Source of the DNA: Oxytricha trifallax
Taxonomy: Eukaryota; Ciliophora; Spirotrichea; Sporadotrichida; Oxytrichidae
Direction: 5' to 3'
Assembly: GCA_000711775.1 (NCBI GenBank)
Contig: ARYC01000386.1
Span: 1-64,000 of the forward strand
DNA length: 64,000 nucleotides
Shown here: piece by piece, positions 35,505-47,187 of the stretch
How positions within the stretch are numbered: position 1 is the first letter of the stretch
How the letters are laid out: the number at the start of each line of letters is the position of its first letter
Notes under the pieces: model-generated
What the model was told of the DNA's origin: nothing
The model's database searches: none
The model's input: only the letters and a program-made list of their open reading frames with translations
Program-made: the position numbers and the translations under genes

Positions 35505-37634
35505 TCAGATAAGTTTTATGCCGCCTTCTTCTATCTCGTTTTTCTATTGTTTCTTTGATTTTTTGCCTCCATTTTGATTGGCAGTCCCATCTCCATTTTT
35601 TCTTTTATAAAAGGTTATATAGATTCTGTAAGTTTCAGTCTATTTTTACAGTTAAATTATAGCATAAATGTTAAATATTTTGAAGATTGTTATTGGCATT
35701 TTATCCGAATAAACTTAGTAAAACACTATCTCTACCGTCATAAATACCATCGATGTTATTGCTTAATTATAAATTTATATTAATGTACATTTTGCTTCCT
35801 ATTCATATCATAACTTATCAACAATATTGTTGTCATGGGGTGTCATGAAATTGACAATCTTCTCATGAACGATGTACCTGATCTTTCTGTTCTTTGAGGC
35901 TTTTCTATCAACGTCTTTCTTCATCTTCTCGCCTTTGTTCATCTGGAGTTTTCTCTTTCTCTCTAAATATTTTTGAGTTAAGCCTAAGTCAGCACCATCC
36001 AAGTACATGTCATCATCTCCACCTCCAGTGGCGTTATATAGTTGAAATATAGCAGTTTATCAAAATGTATGTGCAATAATTGACATATTATTAAGCGATA
36101 CTTGTCATCGCCATCAGCACCACTACCGTCAGCATTGGCCAAGAAGTCTTTAAGCAGAACTTAGTAGAAATCAAAATCATTAAAGATATTGGGGTCTTTC
36201 TCATTAGCTAAATCATCAGCTTTTCTACCCAGGATTCTATAGTGATCACGTTTTAGGTTAGATTTCTCTCTCAGTTTCTGTCTAGAGTCTTACTCATTAA
36301 ATATAGAATTCACCTGCTCCAAGATGGTCTTTTTAAAATCATTTTATTAATGGTGTAATGAAGGTTTTTAAACGATGAAGTGAAGATATATAGGGGGTGG
36401 TTAAGAATTTATGTCTTTCCAAAGGCCTTGCTTTTAGATTGATTGCCACCTAAGTTTTTTATCATCATTGTGCGATTGTTCCATCTATCAATGGTCTCTT
36501 CTACAAATGGCATCATTTCTTGGAAGTTTCCATCTATCACTTTGAACAATTTATCAGCTGAAATGTCTTCATTGTCGCTGTTATCCTTAGTTGATTATAC
36601 CTCTTATAGCTAGGAAATTTATATAAAAGCAACGATATCTTAATCAGAATTGTGATTATTCTTTAAACATGAATAAAACTCGAATAAAACTAGCTTAATT
36701 GAAGTTTCAGAGAGATGGAAGAGTTATTTCTGTAGTTTAATTTGGTCTTTTAAGTGTCTCTTGATGTTTCTCTTGCAAGATAGTGCATTAATTTCTGTGC
36801 TTTTTGAGTGTTTAACAAACAACTCCAGCATGTCTGCGGTTGGTAGCATATTACCGTGCTGAAGCAGTTTTTGCATCAAAATTCTCTGATGAAGGAACTA
36901 ATCAAAGATTTTCTTCTGGGTTTTCACGGATTTAGCCTTTTAGATGTCTGAGGACATACGCTTTTAGATGTATTTAGAGTCTTCTTTCTCTTCTTGTTTT
37001 AGTTGATTGAGAGCCATATCGAGATTGTCTTGGTCTTGATTTTAAATTTAAGGTGTTTGCTTGTTTTTTGCAGGTATTTATTGCTTTTTAGTTGATGCTT
37101 TAGTTACGATTTGCTCTTCAATATCATCATCATCTTCATCAACTTCACTCTCTTCTACATTGCTATCATCATCATCTTCTTACTCTTCTCCTACATCATC
37201 ACTGTTTACATCTTGGCCATATTCATCAGAGTCAATGTCCTCATCTTCATCTTCATCAATATCCATGTCATTATTATCATCTTCACTATCATCATCCTCA
37301 GCTTGTTGCATCTTAGCTCTAGATGTTTTCTTTCCTCCATATACCAAATGATCAAGGTCATTCATCATCATTGCTGGGTCTCCCTTGATTTTCCTCTCTC
37401 CAATTTCAACTTGATGATCGTAATCCTTGGCTGCTTCGGTTGACTTATAGAATTACTTAGAATGATTGTATAAATCCTCTGGGTCCTCCATGTCTCCGTT
37501 ATGTTTATATAAATTTAAGGAAAAATGCCATATTTTTATATACAATTATTGGAAAGTTTCTTGGATGCGGACTTCTTGGCACTGCCTTTGAAGAAAGTGT
37601 CTATTTTGCTTCTGACTGATGGTTTTGCTGACAT
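35505..37634 (-). CDS. AATF: AATF / Bfr2 (TRAUB-domain) ribosome-biogenesis factor
   Basis: AATF/Bfr2 is a nucleolar factor needed for early small-subunit rRNA processing. From ATG 37634 the protein begins MSAKPSVRSKIDTFFKGSAK. An early conserved region contains MMNDLDHLVYGGKKTSR and is followed by the typical long Asp/Glu stretch (37.12-37.34 kb). The middle has AATF/Leu-zipper-type helices (36.2-36.9 kb). The C-terminal TRAUB block reads KDVDRKASKNRKIRYIVHEK then IVNFMTPHDNN, very close to the family consensus (ASKGRKIRY-VHPKLVNFM-P). An IES near 35.70-35.81 kb separates this from DSVLLSLFGQNANNNLQ, the usual ..LFxSLFG end, and a Lys/Gln-rich tail reaches TGA 35505-35507. Three plus-strand ORFs over 37.06-37.44 kb are shadows of the acidic region. 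Confidence 0.85.
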
Positions 37635-37758
37635 TACTTTACTATTATTTAATTACTAATTTAAGCTATATATTTATTACATAAATACCTGCAGTATATA
37701 TTATAATTCACCCTTTAATTTGTATTATTATAATAACTCATTATAATTATTAATAACA

Positions 37759-38091
37759 ATGGCGAAACATCATCCCGACTTAATTTTCTGCAGAAAACAG
37801 CCAGGTGTGGCAATAGGCAGGTTATGCGAGAAATGTGATGGAAAGTGCGTGATATGCGATTCTTATGTGCGTCCATGCGCATTAGTGAAGATATGTGATG
37901 AATGTAATTTCGGTAGTTTTTAAGGGAGATGTACGATATGCGGTGGGCCAGGCATTAGTGATGCTTATTACTGCAAGGAATGCACGTAGATGGAGAAAGA
38001 CAGGGATGGATGCCCTAAGATTGTAAATTTAGGCAGTGCAAAGACTGATTTGTGGTATGAGAGAAAGAAGTATGGGTTTAAGAAGAGATGA
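37759..38091 (+). CDS. PHF5A: PHF5A / Rds3, SF3b splicing-complex zinc protein
   Basis: PHF5A is a small, almost invariant subunit of SF3b in the U2 snRNP; it helps form the branch-site adenosine pocket together with SF3B1. One uninterrupted 333-nt frame encodes 110 residues, the family's normal length, beginning [20 protein letters not shown]. The Cys pairs [28 protein letters not shown] and CKEC give the knotted three-zinc fold. The segment [20 protein letters not shown] and the closing [18 protein letters not shown] are typical. Only two in-frame Gln codons use TAA/TAG. No IES is present, consistent with its small size. Divergent from AATF with about 125 bp between the two ATGs. Confidence 0.97.
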
Positions 38092-38376
38092 GCAGAAGAG
38101 TGAAGTAAAATAAAGAATTAAATTAAAATGCCAAACTTAGACTGGTGAAAATGCAAAAATAATGTATGAGTATAAAAATCGTTTGTATAAGCGCTTAATT
38201 AATTTTCAAATAACGGAGAATGAAGTTAAAAATTAGAAATTATTATAAAGTCATTGTGTGTTGCAAATTTTTGTTAAATTAAGTTTGATATAATACATTT
38301 ATTAATCCTATTTTGGCATTTTCTATGCACATTTACAGTTCTTTATTTTATCAATAGTTATTTTTCAATTCTCTGT
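38092..38376. other. AT-rich spacer between convergent PHF5A and SAMHD1-like genes
   Basis: No coding frame or RNA gene seen. It would contain both nanochromosome ends. Confidence 0.5.
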
Positions 38377-40134
38377 TCACAAAACGTATTAACTATCTTG
38401 AGTGTATCGTTTAGAAAATTCTTTTCCTTTCTTTGGAGTGGCTCCAATTCTTTCACTGCAAAATCTTGTGAAAGCTCTATCAACTATGTCGAACTTCGCT
38501 GGGTCTTTAACAAACACACGAATAATATGCTCTTGGAAGATGTTTGGGGTTATGATACTAACTTCTCTTCTGTTTACCAAGAATGATGCTATAAAAATAT
38601 TTTAGTAAATTTTTGTCAGTTTTGAAGTGGGAGATTAAAAATGAGATAAAAATGCTTAATTATATCCGCAATAAGTAGTACTTACAATTGTAGTTTGGTT
38701 AGTTGTAGAATCTAACGAAATCAAAAGGATCCTTGTCTCCTTGTGCAAAGTTAACACTGTATTTTCTAACTGCAACATCATCTTCATTGATGATATCCCC
38801 ATAGCCATCTTAGACAGCATAGTTAACCAGGTCTTTCTCTGTGCATGGTCTGTACTCTGACGGCTTCATGATTATTTCGCCAACAAATTAATAGAAATCT
38901 CTGCGCTACAGTCTTTTAATCAAGTCCTAAGCTTTCTTAAAGCGCTCATCCTCTGATATTTGAATTTCATAAAGTATATTATCAGTCAAGTAGGTATACT
39001 ATTCTGGATCAAAGATTACCTCCTTGAAATCATAGAGAACATTTTAAGCTGCTTTTAGTACATCACATAAAATGATTTCGATCGAGTGAACAGTTAAGTG
39101 ATTGTAGATTGACTTGTAGAGATCGTATCTTGACTAGAAAAGTTTCTACACCTCATAAGCATGCTTTGTAGGGTATACTATTTGATTATCAATTACTCTA
39201 GCGTCTTTCAACAAGATTTAGTGATCAAAAGAACCATAGGAAAGATTCATCATGTATGTGTCTCTTGTGATATAATCAAATTTGTCAACATCAATCGAAT
39301 TTCTCTTGTTATTAATGATGTCAAACATCCAAGATTCTATAAAGAAAACTATTAAAAAATGTAATATTCTTACTTTCATTGCCCTTATATCCCTCTTATT
39401 TGCCTTCAATTAAATCGCAAATCAATCTAACATCTTCTCTAGTTAAGTCTAAGTTATTTTTATCTACTAAGTGCTCTAGAAGCATAGTTGAGGCATATTC
39501 GTGCGTCCATTTAATGTCAGGGCTACAAATTTAAGATTAATATCCCCATTATTATTGAAATTTTGCTATAAACTTACTCAATTGTTCTCAAAAAGTGATT
39601 GTCAAAGACATGTGAGTAGGGTCCATGACCTAAATCATGACAAAGACCAGCAATTGAAACATTATACACATCCTATTCTCTTATATCTAATTCTGGTTGC
39701 TTTTTAGAGATCTTATTCATTAACTTTTTAGCGACATAACATGTTCCTATACAAAATGATGATTAGATTTCCCTTGAAAATCTATTTATTCTCAATATTT
39801 GCGTTAATTTATGCAGTTCCAACACTTTTTATAATCTTTAAGAACTTACCAATACAATGCTCAAATCTGTTGTGAGTTGCAGTAGGAAAAACAAAATTTA
39901 CACAACCAAGCTGCTTCAAATAGCGCAATCTTTAAAATTACTCTGTATCTATGATGTCCCAACTAAAACACGAATATTTAGCTTAAACACTCTCTTTTAT
40001 GATAAAACTTACTATTTCTAGTCTAGTTCTATGTAACCATGAATGGGGTCATAGTATTTCTTTATGCGATCTGCTTGGGTTGCGTATTCGACAATACCTG
40101 ATTAGGTTTGGGGTGTACTGATGAGTCCTTACAT
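38377..40134 (-). CDS. SAMHD1: SAMHD1-like HD-domain dNTP triphosphohydrolase
   Basis: SAMHD1 cleaves dNTPs to deoxynucleosides plus triphosphate, controlling dNTP pools. From ATG 40134 ([18 protein letters not shown]) the protein shows [12 protein letters not shown], the start typical of eukaryotic SAMHD1 (DPIHG-IEL). After an IES comes [20 protein letters not shown], which carries the HD metal motif. Further on is [19 protein letters not shown], the region that in SAMHD1 reads FDYFARDCHHLG. Then [20 protein letters not shown] and [19 protein letters not shown] follow. The C-terminal lobe has [20 protein letters not shown] and [12 protein letters not shown]. The stop is TGA 38377-38379. No N-terminal SAM domain is visible, as in many protists. 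AT-rich breaks near 38.58-38.69, 39.35-39.38, 39.55-39.59 and 39.73-39.85 kb are IES candidates. Confidence 0.88.
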
Positions 40135-40731
40135 TTAGAATTTAAATTTAGTTTAGATATTATACCTAATTTTATTGGGGTCTATATTTTACCACCAAAT
40201 ATGTAAATTAATTTTAATTTAATAAAATAGAAATAATCTCATGTTTTATTTATATATAAAAATATGAAAAATTTTAATCCTAATTTTGATGATTTTAATT
40301 TTCTTAAAAATTAATGGTTTCGAAACTTACCCCTCCTTATAATTTATTAAGATTTGAATTTGTGGGTTACTAATATTTGATAAACATAATTGAATATTTA
40401 TTACTTTCTATAATTAAACTTAAGACAAACCATTTCCCTTTGTAAGATTTATAATAAGATTTGAGGAAAAGAATATCACAAATCATATATGAACGCATTT
40501 ATATATCTAATTCATATCTAAATTAACAATTTGCAAATCTTTACTGCATTAAATGGTATATTATAAAAATTAATAAGAAGCATAAAACAATAGGGATTTT
40601 TAAGGTTATATTTCTACAATATCTAACATTTTTATAATAGTAGTAAAAATTTATATAATTTATCTAATTAAACATTTTGATTGTCCTTAGAAATCCAGAT
40701 ATAAAAAAATAATTCATTTAAAATTTTAGGC
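40135..40731. other. AT-rich spacer without recognisable gene
   Basis: Between the SAMHD1-like start and the nominal end of the PCD fusion gene. No coding island or repeat was seen. Confidence 0.5.
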
Positions 40732-42087
40732 TCATTATATAGAGAATATAATTTTGAAAATTTTAGAGAATTTAAATAATAAGAGATTTTTCAAGAAATT
40801 ACTGTAAATAAGTAAATTCTTGAATTGTTCTCTCTTCAAAGAATATTATAGATAATAAATTATACCTATTCTACTCTTTTTGTCACATGCATAAAAGAAA
40901 TCTTTGCGTTTTATATTATATTTCTTATACACTTTAAAAACAGAATTCAGAGATTTCAGTGAATAATTAGCGTTTTAATTTCTTCCCTTAATCTCTTCAT
41001 ATTCCTGTTCAGAAAATGCCGCTTGGTCTGTATAGCTTAGTATGGAAAGTGAAATCGTGTACGTTTTGCTCTGCGTAGGCTTATAGCTCTTCATCGTAAA
41101 AAAACCCATAATTTTAGTCCTATCAAACTTTAAATTTTGTAAAGGTAAATTTACTTGATAATTCAAGAATATGAACAAATAAAATGAATCGCTTTGGATT
41201 GACTTAATAGCAGCGGGGTCAAGTTGGAAGCCACCAATAACTAAAGGTCTTGCAATTTCAACTCTTCCGTTTTTAATGTATTCACTTTGAGAGTTGTCTC
41301 CAGCTGGCATACGCAACAAACTTCTAATAAATCTGACATTCGTCACAATGAAGAGATAGAGACCAAGGAAAATCAGGATGGATGACCATTGGCTGTTTGA
41401 TAAGTATGGGTAAGGTCTGAATGTTCTGCTTGTAATTTTGTATTGCTAGTTGATAAAAAATCGCAAAAAACTTGGTTGATTAATTATGGCTAAGTTACAA
41501 TAGAGTAACTTTTATATCTCTTACAATAATCCTTGTTCATTTGTTCAGCAAGTTGGAAATCGAAAAGAGTGACTTTATTTCCAGCGAAGTGTGAAGTCAA
41601 AGTGACAGATACAGTCTTTCCTCCTTCCTCAACAGTCCACTCTGGGTGGTGATCCTTATCCTCAGCCCATTTGCCTACTCTTTGCACGAAGTGCTGAGCT
41701 TGCTCGAATGAGTTGAACTCGAATCTCTTTCTCAAGAAAGCCAAATCTTCAGCCTATAAAAAGAATTCATTATTAAAATCATGGAAATGGTTTCTTTGAT
41801 AATTGTCAATAATGATAAAGCAATAAGAGTATCACATTCTCTCAATCACTTTTCATTGTATTTTAATCAATTAAGCTCTTGCATCTTTTATAAAAATATA
41901 AGAATTAGTAGTATTGAAATACTTACAGTTTCCCAGCCTTCGACTCCGCCTCTCTCGATAATATTTGTGATTCTATTTTGATTCATTTCCTTGAGCTCCT
42001 CTCCGCATTGTACGTTGAAAGCTTAAAATGATTCTTGCAATTCTTGGTGAGCTTTGGTAGTTAATGGGTAGTCTAATAACTCCTAAA
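40732..42087 (-). CDS. Pterin-4a-carbinolamine dehydratase (PCD) apparently fused to a C-terminal membrane segment
   Basis: PCD dehydrates 4a-hydroxytetrahydrobiopterin during pterin recycling. The PCD core (41.49-41.75 kb) reads FLRKRFEFNSFEQAQHFVQR, AEDKDHHPEWTVEEGGK, TSHFAGNKVTLFDFQLAEQ: the HHP active-site motif with its usual flanks. Upstream, across a 173-nt intron, is ELQESFQAFNVQCGEELKE. Downstream, a 53-nt GT-AG intron (41446-41498) joins RYKSYSI in phase to QYKITSRTFRPYPYLSNSQ. A membrane span (SSILIFLGLYLFIV) follows, then a soluble region (NGRVEIARPLVIGGFQLD; IMGFFTMKSYKPTQSKTYT) of unknown type. The first exon ends at an AG acceptor at about 42088 and no N-terminal exon was found nearby. 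The 3' end is nominal (TGA 40732-40734). If the intron is not real, the membrane part belongs to a separate gene. Confidence 0.6.
41446..41498 (-). other. Predicted intron joining PCD to the membrane region
   Basis: GTAACTTAG...CAACTAG, 53 nt on the minus strand, phase 0. Without it the PCD frame runs to a TGA at 41373-41375 through sequence with no PCD character. Confidence 0.5.
41754..41926 (-). other. Intron, 173 nt, ahead of the PCD core
   Basis: GTAAGTATTT...TTTTTATAG on the minus strand, joining GGVEGWET to AEDLAFLRKR in phase. A short plus-strand ORF at 41781-41981 across it is a shadow. Confidence 0.65.
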
Positions 42088-42855
42088 TTATAAAAAATCA
42101 TTATGCATCATTTGAATTATGATTTAATAAAGAAATTTATTATGAATAATTTAAAGAAAATTCAAAAATATAATGGGAATAGATTAAGTTTCAAACTATA
42201 AATCTAATAAAACAAATCCTTAGATATATCTGGCTTACTATAATTTATTGAATTTAGTAATATATAAGTTTCTCTAATTATAAATCTAATGGCTAATATG
42301 ATGATAATCTAATTATTCCCTTAATATTAATAATTAATATTAAAATTAATGTTATAATTTGTGATTAAATTATATGATTTAAATAAACAAATAAGGAAAT
42401 TAACTTTATGATTATTATAAATTTGGTCGTAAATAATTGTAAGTAATGTTAAAATTTAATATTATCAATTTGCAAATTTGATATTGAACATATATATTTA
42501 TGCAAAAATGATAATTTTAGTTAGCTTGTTCGATTTTGCTTTATGCTATAATAAAATTAAAAATAAAAAATGATTTTAATACAAAAAATTATAGTTATAT
42601 TTTAATTTTATTCAAGAAATGTTCATATATAAATTTTTTTAAATAAAAATAACATTAATCTTATATAAAAGTGAAAATTATTAAGGATTCATGAAAAATG
42701 CTTTCGAAATCTATGATCAATACTTAATTAATAAATTGATTTATATTCTGATGAATTGACTTATTTTTAAATTAAGAACTTTCCAAGATTCTTAAGTAAA
42801 TTAAGTTATTTAATTTATTCTATCCATTAAAAAAAATAATATAATTATAAATCTT
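42088..42855. other. AT-rich stretch; missing first exon of the PCD gene not found here
   Basis: No open island with coding character was found on either strand, although the PCD gene needs an upstream exon or MDS. It may lie elsewhere. Confidence 0.45.
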
Positions 42856-43382
42856 ATGCAGAAGTTTTTCAAACATAAATTTTTTGCTACACTTGCTTCC
42901 TAGCCTAAAAATTTCTATCTCGAGTAAAGAAGATTAATTTTAAGGGATAGCAAAAGTTTAGGTCTTCACAACAAAGATGTGAAGCAAATTACTTATTAAT
43001 CATTTTTATTAAATTAATGTAAAGTAAATGTAGAATAATTAATTTAATTAATATACTTTTCCTTAATACGACAATTTATCATAGTTTTCAAGTAAAACCT
43101 ATTCAAGCGTAAATAAAAATGAATCCAAAGTTCTTGAAAATCCCTCTAAAAATCTTTCAAATATCTCAAATCAAGCTTAGGCTAGCTCAGACTTTCACAA
43201 TAGAGTTCTATAAACTAAAAATCGGCTGTTAAATCGAAGAAATTAACCAATATTTGAAAGTGGGTTCAAGAAACTCAGCTTTGATTCTTTATCTTCAAAA
43301 GATTTCGTATTAGAATAAGTTTAAACTACTTCAAATTAAGAAAACGATGAACATACTAAACAGTTATATTGAGATTCTTATG
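42856..43382 (+). CDS. Unrecognised gene, N-terminal MDSs, interrupted downstream by a TBE
   Basis: Two coding islands. The first, from ATG 42856, reads MQKFFKHKFFATLASQPKNF and continues RDSKSLGLHNKDVKQITYQ. After about 80 AT-rich bases, the second (43095-43380) reads SKTYSSVNKNESKVLENPSK, RVLQTKNRLLNRRNQPIF and LSSKDFVLEQVQTTS. Both need TAA/TAG as Gln. The protein is Ser/Asn/Lys-rich with no family I recognise. The next segment (43676-43716) continues in frame after the TBE at 48771. Confidence 0.5.
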
Positions 43383-43854
43383 ATTTCATATATTAAAGAG
43401 GATATAAAATTTAATTAACTTTTTATTTCTTGTATAAAAAATATTATTTTCTTATCGTTCATATATTAAAAAACTAAAGCAAAGGGAGTTGATTTATCGT
43501 TGAAGGAGATTTTCAAGTAAAACAAAGTTATTAATCATGAATAATATTGGATAGAAATAAAAATTAAGATATAATGTTTTGGTTAATTAATTAAAATAAC
43601 AAAACTCTTATTTTTTTCCTATATAAAATTAACAATTTTTATTTCTAAATTTATTTTTACTTTTGAATTAAATTTCTTTAAATGGAATTTACTATCTTAA
43701 GACTCACTATGACATTTTAAACCCCAAAACCCTTTCAGTAGTTTGATTGAGTTTTTGATTGATAAAAGTAGACTATTAAGGCATACTTTATTAGGGTTTT
43801 AATAGGGTTTATGTTGGGGTTTAATGTTTAAATATTAGTAATTTAAGTGAGTAT

Positions 43855-44880
43855 ATGCGAGGTTTGGGGTCATTTTATGACAGTGAGTAAATAGATTTAT
43901 TGTTTAAGTTGCGTTATGGGTGCGATGATTATAGTGATCAACTCAAACCTATTCTAAATTACACATCCATAACAAGACTGCTCCTTAAATCTCCTGCAAC
44001 TGTGAGGCCTCACTGTCTCTTAGCATTGGATTTAAAAAGATAGCAACTTAATTCTAAGCCTAGAAGACCTTTAAATTTTTAGCAGCATAATATCGATTAT
44101 CTTATAAATGGTAAGACTCTTAAATACTAAGCTCACCTCTCTAAGGCTTAGAGAGCTGTGATATTTCTTTGCCAATTTACTGAGCTTCACATCTCTGCTT
44201 ACTCTATAGCGAACATATATAAAAAGAATGAAATATATTACAAGACTGTCAATCGCATTGAGAGACTGATTGACTTTATTGTTCCATTTTATTAGGATAA
44301 TTTAAATTTTTTATTCGATCAAATGCAGAGGGCTTAAGAGCATAGTATAAAATTCATACACGCTGATGAAGCTTTATTCACATTTAATACCTTCATATCA
44401 AGATCCTATTATAAAATATATAGCAACCTTGAAGTATATGATAGAAGGTTTAAACTCATGCAATACTTGGTGGAATAAGAGAAGATAATGGCATCTAGAC
44501 TTATGTTATTCACCCTTGCTCAATTAAGACAGAATAATATATAAAGTTCTTGTAATAACTCTGAGATAAGTAATCCGACTAAGAGATTTATTCTGTTTGT
44601 AAATAACTTATCTACTCATAAAACTATAGACTCAAGGAAAAATGTAAAAGACTAAACATAGCATCTGTATTTATGTTCCTAACATTCCTAAGTTCAATGG
44701 AATTTTATTATATTGAGCATTATTGAAAGACCACTACAAAGAACTTCTAAACTCACTTGTTGCTTGACATGAAAATAGAGTAGTAGATTTTATTGAGTGT
44801 GCATCTAAGAGAGTCAGCCATATTAAAGCCAAAGTATGCGCAAGAGAAGGGAGATTTTGTGTATATAAATAAGTTTTTTA
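43855..44880 (+). pseudogene. TBE transposase, frameshifted, catalytic residues lost
   Basis: Begins MRGLGSFYDSEQIDLLFKLR and is open through the HTH-like region (LLLKSPATVRPHC) and the first catalytic motif FIHADEALF. A deletion near 44435 shifts frame. The second motif reads LFVNNLSTHKT, with Asp replaced by Asn. The third region reads NGILLY followed by TGA, losing the Glu. A dead copy. Confidence 0.85.
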
Positions 44881-44889
44881 TTTAAACAA

Positions 44890-45535
44890 ATGAATAAACT
44901 CACATAAAAGAGTAATTTTTTCTGCAATAAGGTGATTGTAAATCTATTATTAATCTTAATCATGAATTTTATTTGTCTTCAAATATATTAGTTTATCAAA
45001 TAATAAAAAAAGTAGATTTCTTAGGTTTCGAACTCTTTCAAATGAATTAGAGCCCTACGCGTGTCCCATATGAACATTGTTATAATTTTTGATTTTTAAT
45101 ATCTGTTTTTTACTAAATATCCCTAATAAATAAAATCCTAATTTATTATTCCATGCTAATGTATTCAGGTGCGAAATTCTTCTAAAATAAAGAGGAAAAG
45201 CTAATAAGTTAAGAAAAGTTCATAAATATAAAAACACTGGTACAATTTACATTTCACTAACTGTCCAAAGATGTTCTGACTAAATCGAGATGAAAGTTAA
45301 TAAAGCCTCCCCTACTGGAGAATCAGAGATTCAGATAAATATAGAGATCAAACCTTAAAATTTATTAATTTTTAGTGAGTCCAGGTTTTACTCACTTCTC
45401 CTTAATCCCTTTCATGAGTAAATGTTTCAAAATGCGAAAATTAATTATATTAATAAGTTCTTAAATAGCAAGTTATATATTCCTGATTTAATATACGAGT
45501 AATTAGATTAATAATTGTTATTCACTCAATTTTTC
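44890..45535 (+). other. Non-TBE insert with coding-like segments inside the TBE
   Basis: This interval is absent from the 57963-62102 copy, where the transposase and 22-kDa stops nearly touch. It holds two open islands with coding character. The first, 44925-45095, contains QGDCKSIINLNHEFYLSS and LGFELFQMNQSPTRVPYEHC, ending in TGA. The second, about 45190-45530, contains TIYISLTVQRCSDQIEMKV, SPTGESEIQINIEIKP and FSESRFYSLLLNPFHEQ. Neither resembles TBE proteins. They could be MDSs of a host gene, captured DNA, or a nested element. No pointers were resolved. Confidence 0.5.
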
Positions 45536-45539
45536 ATAT

Positions 45540-46299
45540 TCTTTTATTAAATTTGCTCGTAAATGTTTTCATCTTCTTAAGGCTTTCTTGGGCCTATGCT
45601 TCTTCTCTTAGTACCAGGTTCATCTCTTCTGGTTTTTATAAATTTTTGAAAAGTCTCTTGCTCAATTCTTGATTTACTAAAGACTTTCTCTCTCTGTTTA
45701 ATTTTCGCTCTTTCATCAAGTAAATAGCAGTGCCAAGTTTTTCTATATAATTAGAAGACAAAGTTTGCTAAAGATGAATGGATGCTTCTGCAGTTAAAAG
45801 AGCCAGGCCTCGCAAATTTTTATTCCTTGCTTCTCTTTTTCTTCAGAGAGATGCTGTAGCTTTTCTTATGAGCTTCTTAGATAACTTCATTTAAGTACTC
45901 AGGTTTCAGAGTTCTAAGGACGCCAAAGAAGAAGTTATTCTCAGGCAACTTATTATAGAGTTGCAGCTTTGATGGAAGGTGAGAGCAACATCTGGATCAC
46001 ACATAACATCATTATAGAGATTTTTTACTGATATATCTTGGTAGTTAGGTATCTCTACCATCTTTATTTCCTTAGTCTTAAAAAAAATTTTCTCTTCACT
46101 TAGCTATGCTTATAATAATGAGATTTTTGTTCCTTCTTGGGTTTGCAATAACAATCCAACTATTATTGATTTATTAATCTTACTTAAGCACTTACTTACC
46201 TTGCTATACTAAATATCTATAAAGGTCTTATTTATTTGGGAATTTCCCTATTAAAACTTGAGATTAAATTCTCTTCATTGCATCATTCATAGACTTCAT
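45540..46299 (-). pseudogene. TBE 22-kDa ORF, decayed
   Basis: Starts MKSMNDAMKRIQSQ at 46299, colinear with the 60147 copy (DLYRYLVQQ; VEIPNYQDISVKNLY; LRTLKPEYLNEV on minus). It contains frame shifts and a divergent segment near 46.2 kb. Confidence 0.7.
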
Positions 46300-46381
46300 C
46301 TTGCTTCCTCTTTCTGGAAATTCTAATGAAATTTAATATTATGGATCCATTCTAAGTTTATTAAAATCTTACTACTAAATA

Positions 46382-46690
46382 GGGAGGACCTACTGGAGGT
46401 CAACCATGGAAAGATATGAGGAGAAGCATTGAAAAATTGCTCAAAATTTCAAAGATTGATTTCCATTTTTATCAATCTATCTCCATTAAATTGCTCCTAA
46501 TAATGTTTAATTGTTTTAGGAGGTCCTCCAAATTAGGTTCACACTTTATTAGGAGATAAATTTAAAGGTTAACACTTAATTAGGAGCATATTAATTTAAA
46601 TAATGCTTGATAACTTTACCTCAAAATTAAGTTCAAACTTAATTTTGAGGACCTCCTAGAGAAACAAAACTTCATTAGGAGTATTTTAAT
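46382..46690. promoter_or_regulatory. Palindromic spacer between divergent TBE 22-kDa and 57-kDa genes
   Basis: Contains aggaggtcctcc, a perfect 12-bp palindrome, and repeated arms of the form ctcctaa...ttaggag and ttttgaggacctcc. The same arrangement is found at 59755-60050 in the other complete copy, although the surrounding DNA has diverged. The position between two divergently transcribed ORFs suggests a shared control or processing site. Function is inferred only. Confidence 0.5.
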
Positions 46691-47187
46691 TTACCAGAAT
46701 GTTTAAAATTCTCATAAAATATGTCAACTTACAGTCTTCTATGGTTATTTGATTTTCTTACCTCTCAACTGAGAATCTACCAGAGTGTCTATTACTCGAC
46801 TATTATAGTTTATCAAGGTATTATTCCAATATTAGATTTGAATATTAAAAATTTTTTCTAATTTGATTTATTACATATCAAAAATGGCTAACGTTAACTA
46901 TATTAGTTTGAAATTCAGACATACTTATTTTCTTTGTAATTTTCTAATTTTTTGAAAATTTTTATGTTTAATATATGATCTTGCTTCATTTGATTCATAC
47001 TTATATCCATTAGGTAATTCATAATTATCTCCTAAATTACAATAATTATATTTAATTTCCCACAATTTCATTAAATAACTTACCTGCCACTATTTTGGTG
47101 CTGCTGTAGTCCTAGTTAGAAGTTGAAATTCTGAATCAATTCTGTGTCTGTAATATTATTATTAAAATAAAATATCAGCTAACTAAA

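Noticed and set aside
37061-37443. Two overlapping plus-strand ORFs rich in Ser or Ile/Phe
   Set aside because: They are mirror frames of the Asp/Glu-rich region of AATF on the minus strand.
43717-43760. C4A4 repeats as genuine chromosome ends
   Set aside because: They occur as inverted pairs at the tips of TBE transposons with ATT duplications, so they are transposon termini.
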